A stretch of DNA of 32,785 bases from positions 1 through 32,785 of the forward strand of contig CAZXOC010000050.1 of assembly GCA_964642165.1 (NCBI GenBank), read 5' to 3'. The stretch's first letter is position 1. Each line of letters opens with the position of its first letter. Made by a program: the position numbers and the translations under genes. The notes under the pieces are model-generated. The model was not told where the DNA came from, ran no database searches, and saw only the letters and a program-made list of their open reading frames with translations. This stretch comes from CAYRVX01 sp964642165 (GTDB lineage: Bacteria > Planctomycetota > Phycisphaerae > SM23-33). Positions 21,833 to 30,569 of this stretch are shown here, in pieces.

Positions 21833-23539
21833 CTACCGTCGAAGTCGCCGCGCCGCCCGAAGCGCTTCACCCGCCACGGGAGCTTGCATAGCCGCTTGGG
21901 CGGGGGCATGCAAGGGGATCTTGCCCGCCGGACCCGCGGCCGAACGGCGCACGTACACCGTGACGTGCCTGCCCCGGTAGGCCGCCTCCAGGTCCGGCGC
22001 GGCCTCGAGCAGCTCGGCCAGCCGCCGCGTGTACCGCTCGTCGAGCTTGCCGGTATCGGTGACGACGGCGTCGACGCCCGCCCGCCGGCGGAGGTCTTCG
22101 TAGACGGCCTCGGCGTGCTCGGGCTTCCAGCGGTCGGTCTCCCGCAGCGGCTCCGTCGACAGCCCGGTGAGGTAGTGCAGGATTCGCGTGCGGTCCCAGC
22201 GGGCGGCGATCCGCGCCTGCGGGCCGAGGCGGGCGCGGAGGAAGCTCGCCGTCTCGTACAGGTCCGCGTAGACGCCTTCCTCGACGGCGTCGTGGTATCG
22301 CCCGAAGTGCCCCGCCCAGGCGGGCTGGACGGCCTTCCAGGCGAACGGCGGGGCGTTGACCGCCAGCAGCCCCAGCAGGAAGCCGAGGACCGCGCGGCCG
22401 TGCCACGCGGGGCGGTTCGACACCCCCCGCCAGCGGGTCAGGCGCTCGGTCACCCAGAGAAGCCCCCGCAGGATCGCCAGCAGCAGCAGGGGCCAGACCG
22501 CCATCAGGTACCTCGCGCGAACGCAGCCGGCGCCGATGAGGAACGTCGACGGGACGATGTTCAGCAGGCAGACGGCGGCGCAAAGCCGCCGGCCGCGACG
22601 CCAGGCGACCACCAGGCCAATCGCGCACAGCACGGCGAGGAGCAGCCCGAGCAGCCGCGGCTCGTGGCGGTCCGTGAGGACCTTCGCCGTCTCGCCGGGG
22701 ATGCGCCAGAGGCCCTCGGCGACGTGGACGAACCGCCCGAGGAGGCCGCCGCCGGTGGCCGGACCGGCCAGGTACGGCGGCGTCCCGTCGGCGAGGAGGC
22801 GGGCCGCGACGTAGAACGCCCCGATCGTGACGGCCGCCGAAAGCAGCACCGCACCGGCCACCACGAGACGCCGGATCGGCGGCGCGGGCACCTGGCGGTC
22901 GAGCACGACGGCGCCGGCCAGCGGGCCCAGGATCAGCGCGCCCGGGGCGCGGATCGCCACGGCCAGCGCCGTCAGCGGGACGATCGCCGCCAGCCATCCC
23001 CAGCCGCCGCGAAGGCAGCGGACGCACGCGTAGGCCGTCAGCCAGAACAGCAGCGCGAACGGCGCGTCGGTCAGGATCAGGTGACTGAAGCGGAAGTACA
23101 GGTAGCAGAAGAACGTGCCCAGCACGGCCGCGGCGGCGGCGCCCCGGTTCGTCCAGCGGGCGAGCGTCAGGTAGGCCACCACCAGGCTCCCGAGCCCGCA
23201 GAGCGTCATCAGGAGGTTCAGCGCCCAGTAGCCCTCGCCGAAGGTCGCGCGGACGGCACCGATCAGGACCGGCAGGCCCGGCGTCACGTCGTTGCTGAAG
23301 CGGCCGTTGAACCGGTAGCCCTCGCCGCGGAAGAGGTTCCGCGCCAGCCCCTGGTACAGCGCGCTGTCGGGCGTGGGCCACCAGTCGTCGACGACGCCGA
23401 AGAGGTAGATCGCCAGGAGACAGGCCGCCGGCAGCGCGAACGGGCGCAGCCGCCGGTGGAGGCCCGCCAGGACCTCGTCGGCGTCGAACGCCTCGGCCAG
23501 AGCTTCTCGCGACGGTTCGCTCAACGACGCAGTCCCCAC
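21833..23539 (-). CDS. GT39/ArnT-like membrane glycosyltransferase (copy B)
   Basis: A 568-aa multi-pass protein. The open frame begins earlier, but its first residues are a shadow of the upstream gene. GTG at 23539 is used here. TTG at 23524 has a better ribosome binding site (GGGGA, 8 bp) and is a real alternative. The first loop has WWPTPDSALYQGLARNL and GEGYRFNG, and later RARYLMAVWPLLLLAILRG. It is a paralogue of the gene at 12462-14120. The soluble tail (about 420-568) includes ARWDRTRILHYLTG, which matches the copy A tail (RRDRSSMLHLLS). It is probably a polyprenyl-phosphate-sugar-dependent transferase supplied by the adjacent GT2. Confidence 0.85.
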   Translation of the reverse strand: MGTASLSEPSREALAEAFDADEVLAGLHRRLRPFALPAACLLAIYLFGVVDDWWPTPDSALYQGLARNLFRGEGYRFNGRFSNDVTPGLPVLIGAVRATFGEGYWALNLLMTLCGLGSLVVAYLTLARWTNRGAAAAAVLGTFFCYLYFRFSHLILTDAPFALLFWLTAYACVRCLRGGWGWLAAIVPLTALAVAIRAPGALILGPLAGAVVLDRQVPAPPIRRLVVAGAVLLSAAVTIGAFYVAARLLADGTPPYLAGPATGGGLLGRFVHVAEGLWRIPGETAKVLTDRHEPRLLGLLLAVLCAIGLVVAWRRGRRLCAAVCLLNIVPSTFLIGAGCVRARYLMAVWPLLLLAILRGLLWVTERLTRWRGVSNRPAWHGRAVLGFLLGLLAVNAPPFAWKAVQPAWAGHFGRYHDAVEEGVYADLYETASFLRARLGPQARIAARWDRTRILHYLTGLSTEPLRETDRWKPEHAEAVYEDLRRRAGVDAVVTDTGKLDERYTRRLAELLEAAPDLEAAYRGRHVTVYVRRSAAGPAGKIPLHAPAQAAMQAPVAGEALRAARRLRR

Positions 23540-23557
23540 TTCGCGGCGGCGAGGGGC

Positions 23558-23563
23558 ATTATA
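23558..23563 (-). promoter_or_regulatory. Isolated TATAAT before GT39-like copy B
   Basis: A perfect TATAAT on the minus strand overlaps the stop codon of the upstream GT4 fusion gene. No -35 or TG extension is present, and the resulting leader would be about 12-27 nt. It may be an internal promoter or chance. Confidence 0.25.
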
Positions 23564-25598
23564 GCGGCTCGCGGGTCCGCCTCGGCGCCCGGGCCGCCTC
23601 GCGCGACAGCAGCAGCGTGGCCGGCGGGCCGAGCAGCGCGATGACGACGATGGACACGGCGCGGTCGGCCGCACCCGCCAGCAGGCTCACCTCCGGCGTA
23701 ACGCCCAGGGCCAGGCTCGTGAACAGCACGACGGCCTCCCGGATCCCCAGCCCCGCCGGCGTGATGCTGACCAGCGTCGAGATGGCCACCAGCGAGCCGA
23801 TGAGCAGGCACTCGACCAGGCCGACCGAGCGCCCCACGGCGGCGAAGGCGATGTGCAGGCGGAAGGAGTAGGCCACCATCGAGCCCACGGCGATCGCGCC
23901 GGCCTTCGCCAGCAGCCCGGGCCGTCGCCGCAGCATGTCCCAGCCCATGTGGAAGCGGACGAGCACGCCCCAGAACCGCGCGTCGGCGTGGCGTGCGGCG
24001 GCCCGGGGCGAGAAGGCCAGCGCCGCGGCGCACCCGGCGGCCACCGCGAGCTGGGCCGACAGCAGCGGCCAGGAGACGACCCCCCGGCTCAGGGCGATCC
24101 ATCCCACGGCCGTCGCCCCGATGAGGCAGTTGGCCAGGATCGTCATGACGTAGACGACGGTCATCGCGCTGGCGTAGCGGGTGAGGGACAGGCCGTGGCG
24201 CTTCTTCAGGTAGGCCGCCCGCACCGCGATCCCTGCCCGCATGGGCAGGACGTAGTCCGCCAGCCCGCTGGCGAAGCCCAGCGGCGCCCACTCCCGCAGC
24301 CGCAGCACCGCGCCGAGGGGCTCGGCCATCACCCGGTTCTGGAGCCCGCCCAGCAGCACGGTGAGGATCGTGAGCGGGATCAGCCCGCTCAGGTGGGCGG
24401 GGCTCAGGGAGCACGCCGCCTCGACCTTGTCCCAGTTGCGAGCCGCCCACACGCCGGCGCCCGCGATCAGCGCCAGGGCGATCGCGTAGGCCAGGACGCC
24501 CCGCAGGCGACTCGCGGGCGCCTGGCCGGCGGGTTCGGGCGGCGGCGCGGGTTCGGCGGGCAGGGCGCGGTAGATGTCGGCGAAGCGGCGGGCCCAGGCG
24601 GCCTCGGTCATGCCGAGCTCCTCGACGCGCGCCCGCATCCGTCGGCCCATCTCGCGCCGCTGAGCGGGGGCCAGCGCCAGGACCTTCGCCATAGCCTCGG
24701 CCAGGGCCTCCTCGTCGCCGGGCGGCACGACGCAGCCGGTCTGTCCGTCGACCACCAGCTCGCCGGGGAAGCCCACGCACGTGGTGACGACGGGCAGGGC
24801 GCGGGCGGCGGCCTCGGCCACCGCCATGCCGAACGTCTCCGCCGTCGTCGCCGAAACGTACAGCGACGCGCCGTAGAGGTAGCCCTCCACCTCCCGCGTG
24901 GGGACCGTGCCGACCATCCGGAGCGAGTCGCCCAGGTTCAGCTCGCCCGCCAAGCCGCGCAGGTGCTCCGCCCGGGGCCCGTCGCCGACCAGCGTGAGGG
25001 TCGCGGCGGGGAATCGCCGGCGTACCCGCGCGAACGCCCGAAGAAGGAGGTCCTGGCGCCGTTCGCGGATCAGTCGGCCGACGCTGACGATGCCGAGGCC
25101 CGAAACGCCCCCGGCGGCGGCGCGGCGGGCGCGGACGGTCTCCTCCGGCGGCAGGGGGATGCCGTTCGGGAAGCACCGGCACGGGCGATCGGGCGGGCGC
25201 AGGGCGTCGCAGGTGCGGCGCGAGGCGTCGCAGTTGACGGTCACCACGTCGGCGCGCCGGACGGCGCGGACCGTCGCGCCGCGGATCGGCGCGAGCGAGG
25301 AGTTGATGTCGCTGCCGTGGACCGTCAGGACGACGGGCAGCCGGTGGATCGGCCGGGCCGCCACCGCCAAGGCGCCCAGGACGCCCCAGTGGGCGTGGAT
25401 CAGGTCCGCCTCGCGGCGGAGTCGGCAGAGCCGCCAGAACAGCGCGCCCAGCAGGAANNNNNNNNNNNNNNNNNNNNNNNNNNNNNNNNNNNNNNNNNNN
25501 NNNNNNNNNNNNNNNNNNNNNNNNNNNNNNNNNNNNNNNNNNNNNNNNNNNNNNNNNGCCCAGCGGGGGTACGAGGTTGTCACCATGCAGACGCGCAT
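23559..25598 (-). CDS. GT4 glycosyltransferase fused to an LPG-synthase/UPF0104-type membrane domain (interrupted by assembly gap)
   Basis: It starts MRVCMVTTSYPRW, runs into the N gap, and resumes at FLLGALFWRLCRL. The GT4 part continues with LIHAHWGVLGALA, VLTVHGSDIN, VSVGRLIRERRQDLLLRAF and the EX7E motif ETFGMAVAE. At about 330 residues past the gap a membrane domain begins (SRLRGVLAYAIALAL). It ends with ITPAGLGIREAVVLF, the signature of the lysylphosphatidylglycerol-synthase/UPF0104 transmembrane family. Relatives are membrane flippase-like or lipid-transfer proteins. The fusion suggests sugar transfer coupled to membrane handling of the product. In related GT4s about 80 residues separate the flanking segments, so the real gap is probably longer than 100 bp. 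The frame matching across the Ns is therefore not evidence by itself. Confidence 0.8.
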   Translation of the reverse strand: MRVCMVTTSYPRWXXXXXXXXXXXXXXXXXXXXXXXXXXXXXXXXXXFLLGALFWRLCRLRREADLIHAHWGVLGALAVAARPIHRLPVVLTVHGSDINSSLAPIRGATVRAVRRADVVTVNCDASRRTCDALRPPDRPCRCFPNGIPLPPEETVRARRAAAGGVSGLGIVSVGRLIRERRQDLLLRAFARVRRRFPAATLTLVGDGPRAEHLRGLAGELNLGDSLRMVGTVPTREVEGYLYGASLYVSATTAETFGMAVAEAAARALPVVTTCVGFPGELVVDGQTGCVVPPGDEEALAEAMAKVLALAPAQRREMGRRMRARVEELGMTEAAWARRFADIYRALPAEPAPPPEPAGQAPASRLRGVLAYAIALALIAGAGVWAARNWDKVEAACSLSPAHLSGLIPLTILTVLLGGLQNRVMAEPLGAVLRLREWAPLGFASGLADYVLPMRAGIAVRAAYLKKRHGLSLTRYASAMTVVYVMTILANCLIGATAVGWIALSRGVVSWPLLSAQLAVAAGCAAALAFSPRAAARHADARFWGVLVRFHMGWDMLRRRPGLLAKAGAIAVGSMVAYSFRLHIAFAAVGRSVGLVECLLIGSLVAISTLVSITPAGLGIREAVVLFTSLALGVTPEVSLLAGAADRAVSIVVIALLGPPATLLLSREAARAPRRTREPL
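25458..25557. other. Assembly gap of 100 Ns
   Basis: Exactly 100 Ns, the conventional placeholder for a scaffold join of unknown length. It falls in the N-terminal domain of the GT4 fusion gene. Coding frame and distance across it are not known. Confidence 0.98.
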
Positions 25599-25672
25599 CG
25601 CCTCGTCGCCGGTCGCCCGCCTCCGGATCGCGTGAGGGGCCTCGCCTCCCGCCCCGCCGGCTGCGGCGCGGG

Positions 25673-26683
25673 CTACGAGCGGCGGGGCTCCGGCTCGCCG
25701 CTTCCGGGCCGGCGGCCGGGACTCTTCACCCTCAGGTCGCGGTTGCGTTCCATGTCGAACCACATCGCGAACAACTGCAATTGCAGGCCGGTCAGGATCA
25801 GGAACGCGCTGAATAGCGCGCTCGTCCCCGCGACCGGTCCCCGGACGAGCCGATGGCCAAAGAGGTACAGCCCGAAGAGCATCCCGGCCCAGAAGATCAG
25901 GAACCCGAAGGCGTAGAACAGCACCAGGGGGTGGAAGTCGTGGACGACGTACTTCTGCTTCAGCCGCCAGCAGAAGCGCTTGAAGATCAGCCAGCTCATC
26001 GTCGGGATGACCTTCCACAGCCGCATCTTCGACTGCTCGCCCACGTCGTAGACGGGGCGGATCGGCACGTCGGCCACGCGGAAGTCGTACACGTTCAGCC
26101 GCACCAGCAGGTCGTTCGGGTAGCCGTACCGCCGGTAGACGTTGGCCAGGTCGATGGTCTCCAGCGCCGCCAGGGCGATGGCCGTGTAGCCCGTCTGCGA
26201 GTCCGCCACGTGCCAGTAGCCGCTGGCGATCTTGGTCAGCATGCTCAGGAAGGCGTTGCCCAGGTAGCGGTGCCGCGGGATGGTCTCCCATGCCCGGCGA
26301 TAGAACAGGCGGTTGCCCTTGGTGTAGTCCGCCTCGCCGCGGGCGACGGGGGCGACCACGTAGTCCAGCTCCGCCGGGTCCATCTGCCCGTCGCCGGCCA
26401 TCACCGCCGCCACGTCGATCCGCCGGCGGATCGCCTCCCGGTAGCCGGTGACGACGGCCGCGCCCACACCGGCGTTCGCCTCGTGGCGAAGCAGGACCGT
26501 CCGCGGCGCGTCGCCCTCGGCGGCGATGTGCTCGCCGACGACCTCGGCCGTGCGGTCGGCGCTGGCGTCGTCCACGACGAGCACGCAGTCGACGAAGTCG
26601 GGCATGGTGGCCAGCACCTGCCCGATCTGCGCCTCCTCGTTGTACGCCGGCACCACGACGGCAACCGTCTTGCCCTCGAACAC
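25673..26683 (-). CDS. DPM1-like GT2 glycosyltransferase with C-terminal membrane helices (copy 2)
   Basis: A 336-aa paralogue of copy 1, with GTG start and AGGAG site in the same positions. Motifs are VPAYNEEAQIG, VVDDASADRT and VMAGDGQMD. The first Asp of the copy 1 DGD is Ala96 here, leaving GD; other bacterial members also have MAGD, so this may be a subgroup trait. YLGNAFLSMLTKIASGYWHV is shared exactly with copy 1. Two C-terminal hydrophobic segments anchor it. It is followed by the GT4 fusion after 74 bp. It probably makes a different polyprenyl-phosphate sugar than copy 1. The 157 bp before it show no clear promoter. Confidence 0.92.
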   Translation of the reverse strand: MFEGKTVAVVVPAYNEEAQIGQVLATMPDFVDCVLVVDDASADRTAEVVGEHIAAEGDAPRTVLLRHEANAGVGAAVVTGYREAIRRRIDVAAVMAGDGQMDPAELDYVVAPVARGEADYTKGNRLFYRRAWETIPRHRYLGNAFLSMLTKIASGYWHVADSQTGYTAIALAALETIDLANVYRRYGYPNDLLVRLNVYDFRVADVPIRPVYDVGEQSKMRLWKVIPTMSWLIFKRFCWRLKQKYVVHDFHPLVLFYAFGFLIFWAGMLFGLYLFGHRLVRGPVAGTSALFSAFLILTGLQLQLFAMWFDMERNRDLRVKSPGRRPGSGEPEPRRS

Positions 26684-26840
26684 GCTCGCACTCCTGCCGC
26701 GGCGCGCCGCCCACCCGACCGGGCGAGCCGACCATGTCGCGCACCGCACTGGATAGCCCTTTTGGCGTGCGGATGCAAGGGCGTCGCGGGGCGCCGCGCT
26801 CGCCGGCGAGGCGCCCGCCAGCCCGCCCGGCCGGCGAAGG

Positions 26841-29800
26841 TCACTCCCTCGGCTCGAAGCAGAGGACCTCGCCCGAGGCGGTGGCGGCATACAGGCGGCC
26901 GCGCGCCGCGGCCAAGCCGTCCAGCACCGGTGGGGCATCCAGCTTGTACCGGGCTTGGACCGTGCCCTCGGCCGCGGAGACCGCCAGCAGAACGCCCCCG
27001 CGCCGGCCTTCGTACGCCGCCCAGGCGTCCTTTGTGTCGAGCACGTCCGGCGTGCCGGCGGCAAAGAGCGTCTCTCCCGCCAGCACCATCGACGTAAGAC
27101 GGACCGGCACGCGAACGGACCACCGGTCCGTGGGCGGGCGCTTCGCCCGCGCGGTGCGCTTCCCGGCCCGGGCGGGCTTCCTGCCGGCGCCGGGCAGGCG
27201 AGACGCGGCGAACAGCTCGTAGCCGTCCCTGCCGGGGCGGAAGAACCCCCCGTTGGCGCTCATGCCGGCGCGGGCCCGGGCCCCGTAGACCGATCCGGCG
27301 TCGTGGACGAGCAGCTCCCCGTAGGGGCGGTCGTTCAGGAACCATCGCGTCCGGCTGAACCAGGAACCGTCCAGCAGCCCGGCGGTCGACCGGAGCTGGG
27401 GGCTTCCTTTCGCTTCTCCGGAGCCGCCGAGAAGCCTCCGCTGGCGCATGCAGATCGAGCCGGCGTGGCTCACGAGCACGTCCGACAGCAGGCCCGTGTC
27501 CACCGACGCGTCGCGTCCCGTGCCGACCGGGAGGTCGTACGGCGTGCGGAGGACCTTCTCCGAGATCACCTTCGCGGTTCGGGCGTCCAGTGCGAAGGCG
27601 CGAATGCCGCCGTCCAGGAAGGAGGACCTTCCGGCCGTGAAGTACACCACCCCGTCTCTGGCCAGCACGCTGCCGTGGATCGGCCAGGCGGACTCGATCC
27701 CGCCGAAGGCCCCCACCAGGCGCTGCGACGGGGCGCCGCGGAAGCGCCAGGCGAGCACGCCGTCGCGGGCGCGCAGGCAGGAGACCCATCCGTCCGTGCA
27801 GCCGAAGACGACCCGTCCCCTGTGGACGGTCGGCGGGGTGTCCACCGGCCCGCCGGCGGTGTGCTGCCAGAGGCGCCGTCCGCTTGCCGCGTCGAGGGCC
27901 TGCACCTGGTGCGTCGTGACCGAGGCGAGAAGGACCTTGCCTTCGGCGACGACGCAGGCGCTGGGCCTGCCGGGAACCCGGGCGCGCCAGGCCACCCGCA
28001 GCGCCGGACCGACGGCGGACGTCGTCGCGCCGGTCCGGGCGGCGTCGTGCCGATACGTGGGCCAGTCCGCGTCGTCCGGGCCCGGCTCGCGCGCGGGGGC
28101 GTGCCCGTAGGCCGGTCCCTTCTCCAGGCGGGCCGTGGCGCCCTCGGCGCCGGGCGCCGGGGCCGCGGGGGCCAGGGCAACCAGCCCGTTCAGCTTCGAC
28201 GTGATGTAGCAGTCGCAAGGGTGCGGCGTCGCGTAGATGAGCCCGTTGCAGGGGATCGCGCCGAGCCGGCACGTGCCGCGGACCCAGTGGTGCAGGAGCG
28301 TCCGGCCGGAGCCCCACTCGACGAACTCCAGCCCGCGATAGCTGGTCATCAGGTAGCGGGCCGTCGCCTTGTTCCGGTAGCAGCGATGGTGGTGCCCGTT
28401 GTCGAACGCCTTCTCGTTCGAGACCTTCCTCCGGACCTGGCCCGTGGCCGGGTCGAGGCCCAGCACGAAGGGGTTCCTGAAGTCGTGCACCCACACGAGC
28501 CCGTGCAGCACGAAGACGTCGGCGGGATGCCCCCAGCCCCAGGAGGCACACGGGCGGCTCCACAGCTCCTTTCCCGTATCGGCCGAGAACGCGTGCAGCC
28601 GGCCCCGCACCTCCCGCCAGTCGATCCGCCGGTCGGGATCGAGCTGGGCGAAGAACACGACGCCCCCGTGGTAGACCAGCGAGCACATGTCGGTGATCCG
28701 GATGTTGTACCGCATCTTGTGCTCGTCCACCGGGGGGCGCGGCGCTCGCCAGGCCTCGCGGCCGTCCTTCAACGCCAGGCTGACGATGTCCTTTCCGTCG
28801 ACGAAGAAGACCCGGCCGTCTCCCGCGGCCATGGACAAGTGGGAGATCCGCTCCATCGAGCCGGTCTTGGAGCGCAGCCCGACGTAATCTCCCGTCCGCC
28901 ACAGCATCTTCCCGCTGTCCGCCTCGACGGCGGCGACCCATTTCTTCACGGGCGGCTTGTCGGGCGGGCCTTTCCGCGCCGCGGCACCCGGCCCCTGGGC
29001 GGCCTTGTTCAGGGACAGGACGAGAAGCCCTTTCTCGAGCAGGATCTCGTCGGTGAACTGCGTGTCCTCGAACGTTCGCCGCACCTGCCCGGTGGCCGCG
29101 TCCAGCTCCGTCAGCGGCGCGTTGAGCCCGAGCGTCACGTAGACGCTCTGCCCGTCGGCGACCAGTCTTCGGGAGATGTGGGTGGGCTGGGTGAACCGGC
29201 ATTGCCACTCGGCGCTCCAGGCCCGCCAGCCCCAGTGCGGGATCGCCTTGCGCCACAGCTCCAGCCCGTTGAAGGCGTCGCGGGCCACCAGGGCCCACTT
29301 GTCCGGCGCCTCTCCGTGCATGCTGGCGGGCGCCTCGTCCACGATGGTGAACAGCCGCCCTCGCGCCGACACGATCGCGCTGACGCTGGGCACGGTGTTG
29401 TGGTGTCGGGACCAGAGCGGGCCGGCGAGCCACTGCAGGCGCCGCGGCGGACCGGCCACCGTGTCGCGCGCCACCGCGTTGCCGCCGGCATCGTGCAGCC
29501 AGTGCGTCCATTCGTCGATGGCGTCGGGCCAGGGCTTGACGGTCCTGGCCCATTCGCCGCCCCGCCGGACGCACGCCACGCCGAGGGGCGCCAGCACCCG
29601 CCGGATCTCCTCGGCGCCCGGCGCGCGGGCGTCCTCGCACACGAGCAGGTTCACCAGGTTGTCGGCATACGGCAGGCGGTCGCCCGTCCAGTGCCGGATG
29701 CACACGCGCCCGTACAGGCCGCGCGAACGGATCCGCTCGCGGGCCCGCGCCACCGCGGCGGCGTCCCGATCCAGCCCGTGGACCAGGTATCGTTCGTTGA

Positions 29801-29984
29801 CGCGCAGGGCGGCGCTGAGGGCCCCGTCACCGCAGCCGACGTGGACCACCAGCCCGCCCCGGACGCCGGCCGTCTCGACGATCCGCAAGGCGTCGGCCCG
29901 GCGGGACGAATCGGCGGGCGCCGCGGAGCCGGCGCCGCCCCAGCAGGCCGACCAGAGCACTGCGACCGCCGCGGGTGTCTTCAT
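26841..29984 (-). CDS. Exported fusion of SAM-methyltransferase-like domain and PQQ-type beta-propeller
   Basis: A 1047-aa protein. The ATG at 29984 is chosen because a signal peptide (MKTPAAVAVLW to about Ala22) follows directly; GGGAGG lies upstream. Residues about 30-145 are a class I methyltransferase-like fold with VGCGDG (49-54) and HGLDRD. From about 155 (WPDAIDEWTHWLH) the rest is a repeating beta-propeller with blades of the form DAASGRRLWQH, DARTAKVISE and DSGKMLWRT, as in BamB/PQQ dehydrogenase-like proteins. This combination is common in Planctomycetota and has no established function. The propeller may bind a ligand or partner rather than PQQ. The methyltransferase-like domain would lie outside the cytoplasm, where SAM is not expected, so it may be a fold without that activity. 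Confidence 0.85.
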   Translation of the reverse strand: MKTPAAVAVLWSACWGGAGSAAPADSSRRADALRIVETAGVRGGLVVHVGCGDGALSAALRVNERYLVHGLDRDAAAVARARERIRSRGLYGRVCIRHWTGDRLPYADNLVNLLVCEDARAPGAEEIRRVLAPLGVACVRRGGEWARTVKPWPDAIDEWTHWLHDAGGNAVARDTVAGPPRRLQWLAGPLWSRHHNTVPSVSAIVSARGRLFTIVDEAPASMHGEAPDKWALVARDAFNGLELWRKAIPHWGWRAWSAEWQCRFTQPTHISRRLVADGQSVYVTLGLNAPLTELDAATGQVRRTFEDTQFTDEILLEKGLLVLSLNKAAQGPGAAARKGPPDKPPVKKWVAAVEADSGKMLWRTGDYVGLRSKTGSMERISHLSMAAGDGRVFFVDGKDIVSLALKDGREAWRAPRPPVDEHKMRYNIRITDMCSLVYHGGVVFFAQLDPDRRIDWREVRGRLHAFSADTGKELWSRPCASWGWGHPADVFVLHGLVWVHDFRNPFVLGLDPATGQVRRKVSNEKAFDNGHHHRCYRNKATARYLMTSYRGLEFVEWGSGRTLLHHWVRGTCRLGAIPCNGLIYATPHPCDCYITSKLNGLVALAPAAPAPGAEGATARLEKGPAYGHAPAREPGPDDADWPTYRHDAARTGATTSAVGPALRVAWRARVPGRPSACVVAEGKVLLASVTTHQVQALDAASGRRLWQHTAGGPVDTPPTVHRGRVVFGCTDGWVSCLRARDGVLAWRFRGAPSQRLVGAFGGIESAWPIHGSVLARDGVVYFTAGRSSFLDGGIRAFALDARTAKVISEKVLRTPYDLPVGTGRDASVDTGLLSDVLVSHAGSICMRQRRLLGGSGEAKGSPQLRSTAGLLDGSWFSRTRWFLNDRPYGELLVHDAGSVYGARARAGMSANGGFFRPGRDGYELFAASRLPGAGRKPARAGKRTARAKRPPTDRWSVRVPVRLTSMVLAGETLFAAGTPDVLDTKDAWAAYEGRRGGVLLAVSAAEGTVQARYKLDAPPVLDGLAAARGRLYAATASGEVLCFEPRE

Positions 29985-30114
29985 TCCTGTCGTGCCTCCC
30001 TGGGCTTGCCCCGGCGGCCTCTCCGGGAGGGGCGCCTCCACAGGCCCTCTGCCCGCGCGCCGGCCGGCCCCGGGGCGATCGCGTGCGGATGCCGCCGGTT
30101 CCGGGCCGCGGGCT

Positions 30115-30215
30115 GCGGAATCACAGCAGCGCCGTCGAGAAGTAGCGCTCCGCGCGGTCCGGTAGAACGGTGGCGATGTTGCCCGGGATCTTCCGGGCCA
30201 GTTGGCGGGCCGCCC
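30115..30215 (-). repeat. Copy A of a 101-bp direct repeat (3' end of cysK)
   Basis: This segment matches 32643-32743 in the same orientation with four mismatches. It encodes AARQLARKIPGN and then PDRAERYFSTALL plus the stop, and ends 6 bp after that stop. It is detached from any cysteine synthase body. Confidence 0.95.
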
Positions 30216-30429
30216 CGGCGTCCGCCTCGTGGCGAAGCAGGACCGTCCGCGGCACGTCGCCCTCGGCGGCGACGTGCTCGCCGACGACCTCGCCCGTGCG
30301 GTCGGTGCTGGCGTCGTCCACGACGAGCACGCAGTCGACGAAGTCGGGCATGGTGGCCAGCACCTCCCCGATCTGCGCCTCCTCGTTGTAGGCCGGCACG
30401 ACCACGGCGACGGTCTTGCCCTCGAACAC
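30121..30429 (-). pseudogene. Chimeric ORF: 5' part of a GT2 gene joined in frame to the 3' end of cysteine synthase
   Basis: A 102-aa frame. Residues 1 to about 71 (MFEGKTVAVVVPAYNEEAQIG to HEADAG) are nearly identical to GT2 copy 2 and keep its GTG start and AGGAG site. Residues about 72-102 (AARQLARK to FSTALL) are the cysteine synthase C terminus. The GT2 part lacks the metal-binding and membrane regions. The cysK part lacks the PLP lysine and almost the whole fold. It cannot perform either activity. It is probably a recombination remnant, possibly still translated. An assembly chimera is not excluded, but the repeat copies differ at four sites. Confidence 0.85.
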
Positions 30430-30569
30430 GTTGGGTACTCCTGTCTCGCGCAGTCACATTCGATAACGCTGCGGCGCGCGAAGCAAGTGCATTGTACGCC
30501 GGTGGCCTCAGCGCCGCCTGATTCGAGGCGCCGGCCCCCGGACGGCGGAAGCCTTGTAGGCGCGGCGTT

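Noticed and set aside
25599..26744. N-terminal extension of the GT4 fusion upstream of MRVCMVTTSYPRW
   Set aside because: It overlaps the GT2 copy 2 gene in another frame and has shadow composition. The GT4 domain begins naturally at the chosen ATG.
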